A stretch of 64,000 bases of DNA from Arthrobacter sp. DWC3 (GCF_002929375.1 NZ_PJIP01000010.1:1-64000); one strand, 5' to 3'. Shown: positions 25,505 to 34,527, numbered from the stretch's first letter. Notes: generated by a model from the letters alone, not told the origin. Numbers and translations are program-made.

Positions 25505-25711
25505 TCAGTGGCTCAGGGGGAGGGGGTGGGTCTCCCGGTACCGCTGGATGTGGAGGGCGAGCTTCCGCTCCGCCTCACGGCGGCGTTCGCACTGGCGTTT
25601 CAGGTCGGACTCGGACAGTGCCGGTGCACCGCGCTGCACCCGTTCCCCCGACGAGGGGACGGATACGGTGGACGGACTCACGGGTCGGGCCTGTGACTGT
25701 TCTGTGGTCAT
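25505..25711 (-). CDS. Small hypothetical protein with basic coiled-coil C-terminus
   Basis: 68 residues: a polar Ser/Pro-rich N-terminus, then SESDLKRQCERRREAERKLALHIQRYRE, a highly charged helix. No membrane segment and no family recognised. AAGGA lies 8 bases before the ATG. Two DosR-like palindromes (25800 and 25845) lie in the divergent region upstream that it shares with the CYTH-CHAD gene, so it may belong to the stress island. Confidence 0.55.
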   Translation of the reverse strand: MTTEQSQARPVSPSTVSVPSSGERVQRGAPALSESDLKRQCERRREAERKLALHIQRYRETHPLPLSH

Positions 25712-25799
25712 GGCGGTGTCCTTCGGTGGGAAGGGCGCGCGACGGATGGTCCGACGGTGGGTGGTCGACGCGCGCCTTCGTCGACCAAGGGCTCGTGTC

Positions 25800-25813
25800 G
25801 GTCCTTGAGTCCC
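25800..25813. promoter_or_regulatory. DosR-like box (weaker copy)
   Basis: GGTCCTTGAGTCCC; on the opposite strand it reads GGGACTCAAGGACC. Centre-to-centre distance to the next box is about 46 bases, close to four or five helical turns. Located 89 bases upstream of the 25711 start. Confidence 0.35.
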
Positions 25814-25844
25814 GCAAGTGTGCACCGGATCGGGGCATGCCTCT

Positions 25845-25860
25845 AGGGTCTTTCGACCCC
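25845..25860. promoter_or_regulatory. DosR-like box
   Basis: AGGGTCTTTCGACCCC contains the interrupted palindrome GGGTC-N4-GACCC, close to the mycobacterial DosR/DevR consensus GGGAC-TTT-x-G-x-CCC. It lies in the divergent region between the 68-residue protein gene and the CYTH-CHAD gene, about 76 bases from the latter's ATG. Confidence 0.55.
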
Positions 25861-25935
25861 ATCACGCAGCACAAGGAGCCCGTCGCTCGGCGGACAGCTG
25901 CTGACGCTCGCCCGGGCGAGGATATACAGTGCCCT

Positions 25936-27450
25936 ATGCGCGCTGAGCCTGTTGTGGAGATCGAGCGGAAGTTCGACGTCGAGGACGACGCCCCGCTTCC
26001 CGCACTGGAGGACGTCCCCGGGGTCGAAGGTGTCGATACGCCGGTCGAGTTCCACCTCGAGGCCGAGTACTTCGACACGGAGGACCTGAGGCTGACGTCC
26101 CAGCGGATCACGCTACGACGGCGGACCGGCGGCGAGGACGCCGGATGGCACCTGAAGCTGCCTGCGGGTCCCGACGAGCGCCACGAGCACCACGCGCCGC
26201 TGGGCAGGACCTCGACGGTGCCGAAGGCGCTCCTGAAGCTCGTCCGGGTGCACACGAGGGACAGCGCACTGGTTCCGGTCGCACGGCTGGACACCCGGCG
26301 CGTGGTGCGCCGTCTGCGGGACCAGGACGGGGTCCTCGCCGAATTCATGGACGACCACGTGCGGGCCGAGGCGCTCCACCCCGAGCCGTCGAGCTCCCGC
26401 TGGCGGGAGTGGGAGCTCGAATTGGTCGACGGCTCGAGGGACCTCCTCGACGCCGCGGCGGAGCTCATCACCGCCGCCGGCGTCCGCCCCGCCGCCCACC
26501 GCTCGAAACTCGCCCGTGCCCTGGGCTCCGGGTCGCCCGCCGACACCGCGACGCCTGCCGCTCCCTCGGCGGATTCCCCGGCGGGCGACGTCCTGCTCGC
26601 CTACCTGCACGAGCAGGTGGCAGCACTCAAGCAGCAGGACCCCCAGGTGCGGATCGACGGGCCCGACGCCATCCACAGGATGAGGGTGGCCCTGCGGCGC
26701 CTGCGGTCGGTCCTCGCGACGTACAGGACCCTGCTCGACGACGCCGAGGGCGTACGGGACCTGCGCGGGGAGCTCAAGTGGCTCGCCGGAGTGCTCGGGA
26801 CGGCGAGGGACGCGCAGGTCATGCACGCACGGCTCCGGCAGATGCTCGCTGACGAACCCGCCGACCTCCTGCTCGGCCCGGTGGAGCGCAGGCTCGAGAT
26901 CGAACTCGGCGGGGACTATCGGAAGTTCCACACCCGTGCCGTCAGGACGCTGGACGGGGCGCGGTACTTCCGCCTCCTGGACGCGCTGGACGCCCTCGTG
27001 GCTGCGCCCGCGCTGACGCCCCGCGCGGCCGATCCCGCCGCGCAGGTGATCCCCGGCCTCATCAACCGGGACCTGAAGCGCCTGCGCAGGGCGGTCCATG
27101 ACGCGAGGAACCACCACGCAGGCATCGGCGACCATCCCGCGCTGCACGAGGCGCGGAAGGACGGCAAGCGGCTGCGGTACGCCGCGGAGGCCGCCGCGCC
27201 GATCGGCCGGAAGAAGGTCACCCGCATCGCCGAGGCGGCGCAGGTCCTGCAGAAGGTCCTCGGCGAGCACCAGGACAGCCTGGTGACCCGGGACCTGCTG
27301 CGGCGGATCGGCGGCAAGGCCTTCCAGGAGGGTGAGAACGGGTTCACCTACGGCCGGCTGCACGCCCTGGAGCAGGCGGCTGCCCTCGACGCCGAAGCCC
27401 GCTTCCGCCATGAATGGAAGTACTTCCCCTCGCCGCTGCGGGAGAAGTAG
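25936..27450 (+). CDS. CYTH and CHAD domain protein
   Basis: 504 residues. The N-terminal CYTH domain (1-205) carries the ExExK-type motif EIERK at residues 8-12 and further charged strands of the triphosphate-tunnel fold. The C-terminal CHAD domain (about 215-500) is alpha-helical and rich in conserved His/Arg (DAIHRMRVALRRLRSVL, LHEARKDGKRLRYAAE). CHAD domains bind polyphosphate, and CYTH enzymes act on triphosphates, so a role in polyphosphate metabolism or sensing is the family expectation. TACAGT lies 5 bases before the ATG; a leaderless start is possible. Confidence 0.92.
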   Translation: MRAEPVVEIERKFDVEDDAPLPALEDVPGVEGVDTPVEFHLEAEYFDTEDLRLTSQRITLRRRTGGEDAGWHLKLPAGPDERHEHHAPLGRTSTVPKALLKLVRVHTRDSALVPVARLDTRRVVRRLRDQDGVLAEFMDDHVRAEALHPEPSSSRWREWELELVDGSRDLLDAAAELITAAGVRPAAHRSKLARALGSGSPADTATPAAPSADSPAGDVLLAYLHEQVAALKQQDPQVRIDGPDAIHRMRVALRRLRSVLATYRTLLDDAEGVRDLRGELKWLAGVLGTARDAQVMHARLRQMLADEPADLLLGPVERRLEIELGGDYRKFHTRAVRTLDGARYFRLLDALDALVAAPALTPRAADPAAQVIPGLINRDLKRLRRAVHDARNHHAGIGDHPALHEARKDGKRLRYAAEAAAPIGRKKVTRIAEAAQVLQKVLGEHQDSLVTRDLLRRIGGKAFQEGENGFTYGRLHALEQAAALDAEARFRHEWKYFPSPLREK

Positions 27451-27661
27451 CGCCCCTGGCGTCGACGGGACCCGGGTGTACTCCTTCCTCGCAGCCCACG
27501 CGAGCTGAGAGGGCCGTCCTCCGGCCGCCCCCTGGCGGTTCCACGGGCACCGGCACTCAACCGCGGGACGGCCCGCCGCGAACCGACGCCGCCCGCGGAA
27601 GCGTCGCGCCCGGCTCGACGGTGAGGACAGGCGATCCTGCCTGGTACGGGAGACGCGTCCG

Positions 27662-28390
27662 GTGTTGACTGCTCCCATGACCGGCGAGCACGGGGGCGTG
27701 GAGCCCCACGACAGGGGAGTGGCAGCGCGACTGAACTGGTTGCGGGCCGCAGTGCTCGGCGCCAATGACGGCATCGTGTCGACCGCCGCGACGGTGATCG
27801 GGGTGGCCGGGGTGACCAACAGCCTTCCGCCCATCCTCGTCGCCGGCTCGGCCGCGGTGGTGGGCGGGGCGGCGTCGATGGCCCTCGGGGAGTACGTGTC
27901 GGTGAGCAGCCAGAAGGACAGCCAGGAGGCCCTGATCGAGAAGGAGCGCCAGGAACTGCGCGACGACCCGGCCGGTGAGCTGTCGGAGCTCGCCGGGTTG
28001 TACGAGGCGAAGGGACTCAGCCCGTCGACGGCACGACGGGTCGCGATCGAACTGACCGACCACGACGCCCTGGCCGCGCACCTGTCGGCGGAGCTCGACA
28101 TCGACGAGCTCGAGCTCGCGAACCCGTGGCATGCGGCCTTCGCGTCCGCTGCGGCCTTCGCGGCCGGCGCGGTCCTGCCCCTGCTCGCGATCCTCCTGCT
28201 GCCTGCAGGGGTCCGCATTCCCCTGACGTTCGTCGCCGTCCTGGTCGCCCTGACCATCACCGGAGCGGTCAGCGCGCAGGTGGGCGGCACACGGCGGCGT
28301 GCGATGCTGCGCCTGACCGTCGGTGGGGCCCTCGCCATGGCGTTCACGTACGTCGTGGGAGCACTCCTCGGGACCACCGGCGTCGCCTGA
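27662..28390 (+). CDS. VIT1/CCC1-family transporter
   Basis: 242 residues with the family layout: LNWLRAAVLGANDGIVSTAATVIGVAG as first helix, ASMALGEYVSVSSQKDSQEALIEKER leading into a hydrophilic metal-binding loop, and three C-terminal helices. Relatives move Fe2+ or Mn2+ out of the cytoplasm or into vacuoles. GTG 27662 was chosen because GGGAGA lies 8 bases upstream; ATG 27677, five codons later, is the alternative. It sits between the CYTH-CHAD gene and a universal stress protein gene in the stress island. Confidence 0.92.
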   Translation: MLTAPMTGEHGGVEPHDRGVAARLNWLRAAVLGANDGIVSTAATVIGVAGVTNSLPPILVAGSAAVVGGAASMALGEYVSVSSQKDSQEALIEKERQELRDDPAGELSELAGLYEAKGLSPSTARRVAIELTDHDALAAHLSAELDIDELELANPWHAAFASAAAFAAGAVLPLLAILLLPAGVRIPLTFVAVLVALTITGAVSAQVGGTRRRAMLRLTVGGALAMAFTYVVGALLGTTGVA

Positions 28391-28507
28391 TCACGGTGGC
28401 CGCGGCCACGGCGCGGCCCGGGCGCGATGGATCCGTGGTCGGACGTCCGGATGGTGATCTTCCGCATCGTATGGTATCGACCCTATGTGTCCATCCGTCC
28501 CCGGATC

Positions 28508-28523
28508 AGTGCCGAAAGGCCCT
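28508..28523. promoter_or_regulatory. DosR-like box upstream of a universal stress protein gene
   Basis: The minus strand reads AGGGCCTTTCGGCACT, matching the AGGGTCTTTCGGCCCC copy in 13 of 16 positions. It lies 109 bases before the universal stress protein start at 28632. Confidence 0.5.
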
Positions 28524-28631
28524 GACCCGCACGGCCGATCTCTGTGAGGGTGAGGGGGGACCGACGGCGGTGCTGCGCTTCCGGCGTCGCCGCGGGATCC
28601 CGACCGCCTGCTCCGTCCCAGGAAGGACACC

Positions 28632-29543
28632 ATGACGCTGCTCCAGAACGAGACCACCGGCCCACGCGTGGAGGTGCACTCCGCACCGGGCGTCTCACCC
28701 GCCCGGACATCGACGGAACGGCCGGAGCCGATGCTCGTCGCCCTGCGCGACCCGGTGAGCAGCAGGGCCGCCCTCGACTGGGCCGCGTCGTACGCTGCCG
28801 CCCGCGGGGTGTCCCTGACCCTCGTCCACGCCCTGCCTGCGCCGTCGCTCCTTCCTCCCGGCTCCTCCTACGGAGACGTCGTCATCGCCGGCCGGACCCT
28901 CGTCGATCAGGAGGGCGAGCGTCTGGGGCGGGATCACCCGGCCCTCAGGATCGACTCCTACCTGCACTGCGGCGACGTCGTCGAAGCACTTCTCGGCTTG
29001 GCGTCGACGGTGCAGATGGTCGTGCTCGGATCGGACCGCCGGGATCCGGGCAGCGGCCAGTTCGTGGGGGCCGTCGCCGTGGAGGTGGCCCTGAACGCCG
29101 TCGCTCCCGTCGCGGTGGTACCGGCCTCGTACGCGCGCTCGTCGATGGTGGAGCAGGACGAGGGGGGAGTGGTGGTCGGTGTGGACGGCACGATCGTCTC
29201 GCGTTCCGCCCTGCTTCTGGCCGCCGAGGAGGCGTCACGACGCCGGACGGCGCTGACCGTCGTGACTGCGCTCGAGGCCGCGCCCGAACCGCGGACGGAC
29301 GGCTCGTCGACGATGCTCCGTGAAGTGCACGCCCTCTTCCCGGACCTGCAGGTCCGGTGGATCGTCGACGACGTCCACCGCGCCGACCGGGCACTGGACC
29401 TCTACGGTTCGGGCGCGGACCTGCTGGTGGTCGGCCGTCACGGAGCGGGCGCACACTCGGCGCGGTCGCTCGGCGCCGTCATGCACACCCTGCTCCTGCA
29501 CCCTCCCTGCCCGACGCTCGTCGTCGCGCCGGAGGGCCCGTGA
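28632..29543 (+). CDS. Universal stress protein, two tandem UspA domains
   Basis: 303 residues. Domain 1 (about 32-160) contains SSRAALDWAASYAAARGVSLTLVHAL and an imperfect nucleotide loop; domain 2 (about 170-300) ends in GRHGAGAHSARSLGAV, close to the G-x2-G-x9-G ATP-binding motif. Tandem UspA proteins in mycobacteria are members of the DosR dormancy regulon. AGGA lies 6-7 bases before the ATG. A DosR-like box is upstream. Confidence 0.92.
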   Translation: MTLLQNETTGPRVEVHSAPGVSPARTSTERPEPMLVALRDPVSSRAALDWAASYAAARGVSLTLVHALPAPSLLPPGSSYGDVVIAGRTLVDQEGERLGRDHPALRIDSYLHCGDVVEALLGLASTVQMVVLGSDRRDPGSGQFVGAVAVEVALNAVAPVAVVPASYARSSMVEQDEGGVVVGVDGTIVSRSALLLAAEEASRRRTALTVVTALEAAPEPRTDGSSTMLREVHALFPDLQVRWIVDDVHRADRALDLYGSGADLLVVGRHGAGAHSARSLGAVMHTLLLHPPCPTLVVAPEGP

Positions 29544-29631
29544 CCGTCCGCCGTCGACGATGCAGCGCCGATGCGGCCTCGTGAGGCAGGGCTCCTGCCT
29601 CAGCGGCGGGCCTTCCACCACGCGTGAGGAG

Positions 29632-30519
29632 TCAGGACGTGTGGGCGGTCAGCGGGATGCGTGCCTCGAGGTGCCGGTGAAGGGGTGCATCGAGCCGCGC
29701 GCGGAGGAACCACCGGATCCTCAGCTGCGGTGACGTGACCGTCGGCGCGGGGATCACCGGGACGGACAGAGCGAAGGGGACGGCCGGGCGCCCCGCCGCG
29801 GTCACGGCGAGGCGTTGTTCGTCCACCACCGTCTCCTCGATCAGATGCCCGGGGACATCGCGCCTCCCCGGCTGCTGCCCGACCCCGCCCACGACCTCCT
29901 CCTGCATGACCAGGCTGACGAGGACCGCACGCGCGGCCCTGCTGCCGAGCTCGACCTGCCCGGAGACGGTCGTCCCGGCGTGGAGGGCACGCGTCGACAG
30001 GTCGACGAACCGCACATCGGTGCCGCCCCGGGCCTCGTCGGACGCCGGATCCGCGGAGGCGACGTCGCCGGCGGAGAGGACCGTCAGGGGGCAGGACCGC
30101 ACGACGTCGGCGGCTTCATCGGATGCCACCCGTGTCCGGATGGACCAGGCGGACGTCGCGAGTCGCCCCTGGAGGGTCGGCAGGACGGTGGCAGGGACGA
30201 CCAGCCGCCCTTCCCCGCGGAAGGACTCACCCTCGTGCAGCAGGGTGTCGGTGCCGGTGACCAGCGTTGCCACGTCCCTGGACTCGCGTGCCGGCGCCCG
30301 GTAGGTGCCTCCGAACAGGTGGCCCTGGTTCTGCGTGAGGATCAGCGAGTGCACCAGGGTGAACTGGACGGTCCGCACGTGGACCCGGGCGAGGGCTCGC
30401 ATCTCGGCGCCGACGAGGACCGCGTCGCCCTGGACCACGGCACCACGGCTGCCGCGCTGGTCGACGGAGATGTCCAGCGGGTCACGTCGACGCGTCGATG
30501 GTGTGGTCTGGGTTGTCAT
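29632..30519 (-). CDS. Arrestin-like-fold protein of unknown function
   Basis: 295 residues, predominantly beta strand, with no signal peptide or helix. The pattern of alternating strands, with GTTVSGQVELGSRAARAVLVSLVM in the second half and PQLRIRWFLRARLDAPLHRHLEARIPL at the end, resembles arrestin-like proteins such as Spo0M, although the resemblance is by eye only. It overlaps the upstream small membrane protein gene by 4 bases (ATGA) and so forms a two-gene operon preceded by a DosR-like box. Confidence 0.6.
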   Translation of the reverse strand: MTTQTTPSTRRRDPLDISVDQRGSRGAVVQGDAVLVGAEMRALARVHVRTVQFTLVHSLILTQNQGHLFGGTYRAPARESRDVATLVTGTDTLLHEGESFRGEGRLVVPATVLPTLQGRLATSAWSIRTRVASDEAADVVRSCPLTVLSAGDVASADPASDEARGGTDVRFVDLSTRALHAGTTVSGQVELGSRAARAVLVSLVMQEEVVGGVGQQPGRRDVPGHLIEETVVDEQRLAVTAAGRPAVPFALSVPVIPAPTVTSPQLRIRWFLRARLDAPLHRHLEARIPLTAHTS

Positions 30520-30728
30520 CGGAGGTCCTTCGCACGTCGGTCGGTGGGTGGCATGAGCCGGCGCTCTGCGGCCGCGATTCTGCGGACCACCACGATGATC
30601 GCCAGGAGAAGCCCGACCCTGTAGACCACCGCATCGTCGATCGCGGTCCCGACTGCGTTCCGGGTCATGACCGACACCGTGCGCACCAGCCGTGGAGACC
30701 CGGGAGAGAGCGGCGGCTGCGAACTCAT
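30516..30728 (-). CDS. Small single-pass membrane protein
   Basis: 70 residues. A polar N-terminus is followed by one hydrophobic segment (VVYRVGLLLAIIVVV) and a very basic C-terminal tail (RRIAAAERRLMPPTDRRAK), giving a cytoplasmic positive end. AAGAG precedes the ATG. Its stop overlaps the start of the arrestin-like gene, and a DosR-like box lies 36 bases upstream of the ATG. No family recognised. Confidence 0.6.
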   Translation of the reverse strand: MSSQPPLSPGSPRLVRTVSVMTRNAVGTAIDDAVVYRVGLLLAIIVVVRRIAAAERRLMPPTDRRAKDLR

Positions 30729-30763
30729 GGCTGCACTCTTGCAGGTCGGCGCGGCTCGCACCT

Positions 30764-30779
30764 GAGTCTTAAGTCCCCT
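30764..30779. promoter_or_regulatory. DosR-like box
   Basis: The minus strand reads AGGGGACTTAAGACTC (palindrome GAGTCTTAAGTCCCC on the plus strand); GGGACTTAAG is close to the palindromic form of the DosR consensus. It lies directly upstream of the small membrane protein operon. Confidence 0.5.
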
Positions 30780-30874
30780 CCTCGGACGCTTCGCCGGGCA
30801 CCCGGCGATGCCCGTGACTGCGCTGACGGACCGGTGCACGTGACCTGCCGGCCGGGCCCGAGCGGAACCCGTCC

Positions 30875-31318
30875 TCAGGCCGGATCGGACGCCCTCCGGA
30901 CGACGAGGACCGGGCAGTGCGCGTGGGCCACGCAGGCGCTGCTGACGGATCCGAGCAGAAGCCCCCTGAACGTTCCGTGGCCGCGCCCCCCGATGACGAG
31001 GAGGGCCGCATCGTGGGAGACCCGTACGAGGGTCTTCACGGGGTGCCCGAACAACACCGCCGTCTCGAGTCCGGTCGGGGGATTCTCCCCGAACGCGGCC
31101 GTCACGGCCTCTTCCAGCTGCTTGCGGGCGACGTCGGTGTACTCGCTGCGGCCGAGCGGGATGTACGCGGGGTACTCCGCGGGATCGTCCCACGCGGCGA
31201 CGGCGCGGATGGTGGCATCGAAGACGGGAGCCAGTTTCTCGGCGTAGCGCAGGGCTGCGATGGACGGCTCCGATCCGTCCACACCGACGACGATCTGGGC
31301 TGCGGGCGTGGGACTCAT
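30875..31318 (-). CDS. Universal stress protein, single UspA domain
   Basis: 147 residues: IVVGVDGSEPSIAALRYAEKLA at the start, with the nucleotide-binding loop GGRGHGTFRGLLLGSVS in the form G-x2-G-x9-G-S and PVLVVR at the end. These residues indicate an ATP-binding UspA. ATG 31318 has GGAGA 7 bases upstream; an in-frame start at 31339 is less likely. A DosR-like box lies 73 bases upstream. Confidence 0.93.
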   Translation of the reverse strand: MSPTPAAQIVVGVDGSEPSIAALRYAEKLAPVFDATIRAVAAWDDPAEYPAYIPLGRSEYTDVARKQLEEAVTAAFGENPPTGLETAVLFGHPVKTLVRVSHDAALLVIGGRGHGTFRGLLLGSVSSACVAHAHCPVLVVRRASDPA

Positions 31319-31390
31319 GGCGCTTCTCCCTCTGGGCACGGACGGATGAACCTGCTGTCAGCACCCTGCACGCAAACCGCCCTCCGCCCT

Positions 31391-31406
31391 AGGGTCTTTC
31401 GGCCCC
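31391..31406. promoter_or_regulatory. DosR-like box upstream of the UspA gene
   Basis: AGGGTCTTTCGGCCCC, nearly identical to the copy at 25845-25860 (one difference), lies 73 bases upstream of the UspA start at 31318. Confidence 0.55.
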
Positions 31407-31440
31407 ACCTCGGCCCGCTGGACTGAACTCCCGCCGCGCC

Positions 31441-32343
31441 TCAGCCCAGGATGGCGAGCGCCTGGCGGATGCTGTCGACCGTGATGTCCGTGCCGGCGTC
31501 GACGTCCTTCACCTCGCCGTCGATCTGGTAGGGGAGGGGCTTGAGGGTCGAGAAGCGGTACTGGGAGTAGCTGGGCTGGTCGCCGAGGCCCTTCGTGGAT
31601 GCGCGCAGGGCGGTCAGGAGGATCTTCCACTTGGCCATGTGGGGGAAGGTGATGACCTCGAACTTCCCGTCGGCGGGATGATCGTCGGCCTCGCTGAGGG
31701 TCGCGTACTTCGCCATCTGCGAGATGTTCGCGAACACGAGGCTGTCGAACTTCCGGCGCTTTCCGTCGCTCTGCCGGATCTCGAAGGGCTTGAACTTGCG
31801 GAAGGTGCGGACCACGGAGAACATCTCCTTCATGGCACCCTTGCTGCCCTTCTCGAGGTCGATCGCCATGATCGGGGTCAGGCCGAAGCCGATGTAGGAG
31901 TGCGCGTACACCGCCTCCGCGGCAGGCGCCGCATCCGTCCCGGCGATGCTGATGCGGAGCAGGTCGATCCTGCGTACCTGCCCCTCGACGATGGCCTCGC
32001 CGAGCGGCTTGCGTCCCGTGACACGGCTGTGGTCGTTCGCGTTGCCGGCCGCCAGGACCGCGCACACGACGTCGTCCGCGCCGCTGGCCATGACGCCGTT
32101 GACCACCTCGTTGTACCCGCCGTCACCGCTCACCGAGACGACCAGCGCGTTCCCGGACGACGCCGCCTCCTTCGCAAGGTCGATGGCATGACCGGCGTGT
32201 TCCGTGGGTGTCAGCCGGACCTCGGTGTCCGGCAGGGCCGGCACCAGTTCGTCCCGGAGCTCCTCCGCGAGCTTCGGCGCGTCGCCGGTGCTGTTCGGGT
32301 TGAAGATGATCGTGATCGTGTCGAACCTGCGCGGTGATTCCAT
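31441..32343 (-). CDS. Diacylglycerol kinase catalytic-domain protein (YegS/LCB5 family)
   Basis: 300 residues. The N-terminal DAGKc fold shows TIIFNPNSTGDA and the nucleotide-binding VSVSGDGGYNEVVNGVM, then the loop LAAGNANDHSRV; the C-terminal domain is the beta-sandwich typical of lipid kinases. Family role: ATP-dependent phosphorylation of diacylglycerol or a related lipid or polyol. The usual GTxND-like loop reads AGNAND. AAGG lies about 9 bases before the ATG. A palindrome ATAAGT-6-ACTTAT lies upstream. It sits inside the stress island but has no DosR-like box of its own. Confidence 0.88.
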   Translation of the reverse strand: MESPRRFDTITIIFNPNSTGDAPKLAEELRDELVPALPDTEVRLTPTEHAGHAIDLAKEAASSGNALVVSVSGDGGYNEVVNGVMASGADDVVCAVLAAGNANDHSRVTGRKPLGEAIVEGQVRRIDLLRISIAGTDAAPAAEAVYAHSYIGFGLTPIMAIDLEKGSKGAMKEMFSVVRTFRKFKPFEIRQSDGKRRKFDSLVFANISQMAKYATLSEADDHPADGKFEVITFPHMAKWKILLTALRASTKGLGDQPSYSQYRFSTLKPLPYQIDGEVKDVDAGTDITVDSIRQALAILG

Positions 32344-32394
32344 GGCGTCTACCTTCGTGATGACGAACTCTCGTGTGAAGCGGCAGCTCCCAGC

Positions 32395-32412
32395 ATAAGT
32401 AAGCAGACTTAT
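32395..32412. promoter_or_regulatory. Palindromic operator candidate before the lipid kinase gene
   Basis: ATAAGT and ACTTAT form a perfect inverted repeat separated by 6 bases, in an AT-rich patch 52 bases upstream of the kinase ATG, next to a TATAATAA-like minus-strand sequence that may be its -10 box. Confidence 0.5.
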
Positions 32413-32626
32413 TATACGAAGACCTGTCCGACCACGAATACCCGCCCGTACGTGGACGATCGGGTGCGGATGTGCCTGCGTCAAGGTGCTCGGACGCCGA
32501 CGGGGTCCGTGTACCGCCGCCGGGGACGGCAGTACGTTGGGTACAGCCCGGGGGAGTGCGAGCGTGGTGCCACCACCCGCCCCGGCATGGTCCCGGGCAC
32601 CACCGACCCCTACAGGAAGATCCACC

Positions 32627-32860
32627 GTGAACGAATCCACCGCACGCCCGCCGCACGACGACTCCGCCGACGAGGAACTCAGCGCATCACTGGCGGGTCA
32701 CAGCTCGTTGCCCGACCACGACCACGACCACGACCATGACCATGAGGGCGAGGCGCCGGCGACCCCCGAGCCGTCCGCGGACGACACCGAGGTCCTGGAC
32801 GAGGATTCGCCCGTCCTGGAGGAGATCGACGACAGCCCGGTGCGGACCGAGAACAGCTGA
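32627..32860 (+). CDS. Small acidic protein with His-Asp repeat
   Basis: 77 residues, strongly acidic, with the block PDHDHDHDHDHEGEAP and a C-terminal acidic tail. No fold or family is recognised. The alternating His-Asp run could chelate divalent metal; this is inference. AGGA lies about 9 bases before a GTG start. It diverges from the lipid kinase gene and converges with the DUF4389 gene (3-base gap). The coding bases around 32718 are a short CCACGA-type tandem repeat. Confidence 0.6.
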   Translation: MNESTARPPHDDSADEELSASLAGHSSLPDHDHDHDHDHEGEAPATPEPSADDTEVLDEDSPVLEEIDDSPVRTENS

Positions 32861-32863
32861 TCC

Positions 32864-34405
32864 CTAGAGATCCCGGTGAGCCGGTGAGGGCCGTCCTGCG
32901 TCCACGAGCCCTGGTGTCCCGGGGTCCGACGGTCGCGGGCCCGGCTCGTCCGGTCCCTGGTCCATGCGGAACGGCGGGTACTCGTCGCGCAGGAGGAGCA
33001 CGTAGGTCAGTACGCGGTAGAGCCAGCGGGAGATGCCCACGACGAAGTCGAACAGGGGCCCGGGATAGCGGGCGGTGAACAGCAGCGCGATCCCTGCGAC
33101 GAGTGCGAGGATGCCCAGGAGTGACGGGCCGGATGTCCTGACGATCTCGCCCGGATCGGTGCCGGTGTTGACCGTCCAGGACCAGCCGCCCGTCAGCACG
33201 GCGATGATGACGAGGTGCGGCAGTGCCAGGAGCCAGCCCTTGACCAGGACGAGCCCGCGGTGCAGGCGTGCCGGGTACGGGACCTGGAAGTCGCCGGGGT
33301 AGCCGTCGACGGGTGCCAGCGTGAAGGGAGGGTACTTGTCCGTGCCGAGCACCGAGGTGTAGAACTGCACCCGCCAGGTCCACCGCACCACGCCCACCGT
33401 GAACGGGAAGATCGTCGCCGGGTACCGGCCGGTGAAGAGGATGACGATGCCTGCGGCCAGGGTGCAGACCCAACAGGCGACCCAGAGCAGCACCAGGATG
33501 ACGGCATGGGGGATTGCGAGGAACCACTTCACCAGCCACAGCCATCGCGACAGCCCTGGCTGGAGGTGTCCGGTCAGTCGTGCGGGGTGGGGCAGGACGT
33601 CCCGGGCGGCGTCCCGCGTGGCGAGGCGGTGCCGCTCGTCGGGCGCCGTCGCCCGTCCCTGCCGGGTCCCGCTCAGGGAAGGATCCAGCCCTCGGCCGAG
33701 TCCGCTCGCGCCTGCCAGCACCAGGGGGGTCCCGACCAGGATCAGCAGGGCCGCAGTCAGGAGCAGCGCCACGCCGATGGGGGCGAACAGGGTGGACCGG
33801 AAGCCGGCCTGCAGGTCCACCACCCCTGAACGGCTCCCATCGGCGTTCATCACCACGACCGCCCAGTTGCCGGAGCGCAGGTCGGTGGTGACCTCCTGCG
33901 TCCCCGTGCCCGACGCCGACGTCGTCCAGAAGTCCTGATCGGCCGGTGGCTCCGGGGCACCGGATCCGGGCACATCCCGGTAGAGGGCACGGAAGGGCGT
34001 CGTCCGGAGATCGACCAGTTCCGTGTGGTTCACCGAGGACAGGTAGCTGTCCACGTCGTCCTGGCGGGCCACACCGATGAACAGGGCCTGCCCCGGTTGG
34101 GCAGCCGTCGCACGCAGCCGCAGCGTCGCCACGCCCTCGGGAAGCTCCTCGAGCCCGTCCACCTCGTTCACCTCCACCTGGCTGCTGGTCAGCGCGTAGG
34201 AGTCGTAGTCGAACCGCTCGGTGGAGGTCGTGAGGAAGTCTCCGTCGCGCTGAAGGCCCGCCAGCGCGGCCACGGTGGCGCCGCTGACCCCGATACCGGC
34301 CGCGATGGTGATGAGAAGGGCGCCGAGGAGGACCAGGACGAGAGGGGCTGTCCGCATGCGGGCTGCTCCCGGGAGGGGGGATGCGGTGCTGATGGGAGAA
34401 CTCAT
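32864..34405 (-). CDS. DUF4389 membrane protein
   Basis: 513 residues. An N-terminal membrane helix (about 18-42) precedes an extracytoplasmic domain, a second helix follows (about 208-235), and two tandem DUF4389 units make up the C-terminal half. Each unit has LVKWFLAIPHAVIL-like or LVLVKGWLLALPHLVII-like first helices and a FTGRYP / FTARYP turn followed by R-W-x-x-R. Unknown function; common in actinobacteria. AAGGATG lies 8 bases before the ATG. A DosR-like box is 123 bases upstream. Confidence 0.85.
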   Translation of the reverse strand: MSSPISTASPLPGAARMRTAPLVLVLLGALLITIAAGIGVSGATVAALAGLQRDGDFLTTSTERFDYDSYALTSSQVEVNEVDGLEELPEGVATLRLRATAAQPGQALFIGVARQDDVDSYLSSVNHTELVDLRTTPFRALYRDVPGSGAPEPPADQDFWTTSASGTGTQEVTTDLRSGNWAVVVMNADGSRSGVVDLQAGFRSTLFAPIGVALLLTAALLILVGTPLVLAGASGLGRGLDPSLSGTRQGRATAPDERHRLATRDAARDVLPHPARLTGHLQPGLSRWLWLVKWFLAIPHAVILVLLWVACWVCTLAAGIVILFTGRYPATIFPFTVGVVRWTWRVQFYTSVLGTDKYPPFTLAPVDGYPGDFQVPYPARLHRGLVLVKGWLLALPHLVIIAVLTGGWSWTVNTGTDPGEIVRTSGPSLLGILALVAGIALLFTARYPGPLFDFVVGISRWLYRVLTYVLLLRDEYPPFRMDQGPDEPGPRPSDPGTPGLVDAGRPSPAHRDL

Positions 34406-34527
34406 GACGGGCCATCCTTGTCGTCGCAGGATCGCGGATGGGAACGCGCCGCAGCCTGCGCGGGCGTCGCCCTCGACCCGGCGGGGTCTCGGGGACGTCC
34501 ACTGAGCGCTTCAGGGAGTACCAGGGC

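Noticed and set aside
27451-27661. A DosR-like box before the VIT gene
   Set aside because: Only GC-rich, poorly matching sequences such as GGGCCGTCC are present; none fits the consensus.
31388-31440. Reading CCTAGGGTCTTTCGGCCCC as a sigma-factor promoter
   Set aside because: The internal symmetry and the near-identical copy at 25845 fit a regulator binding site better than a promoter, and no -10/-35 spacing is evident.
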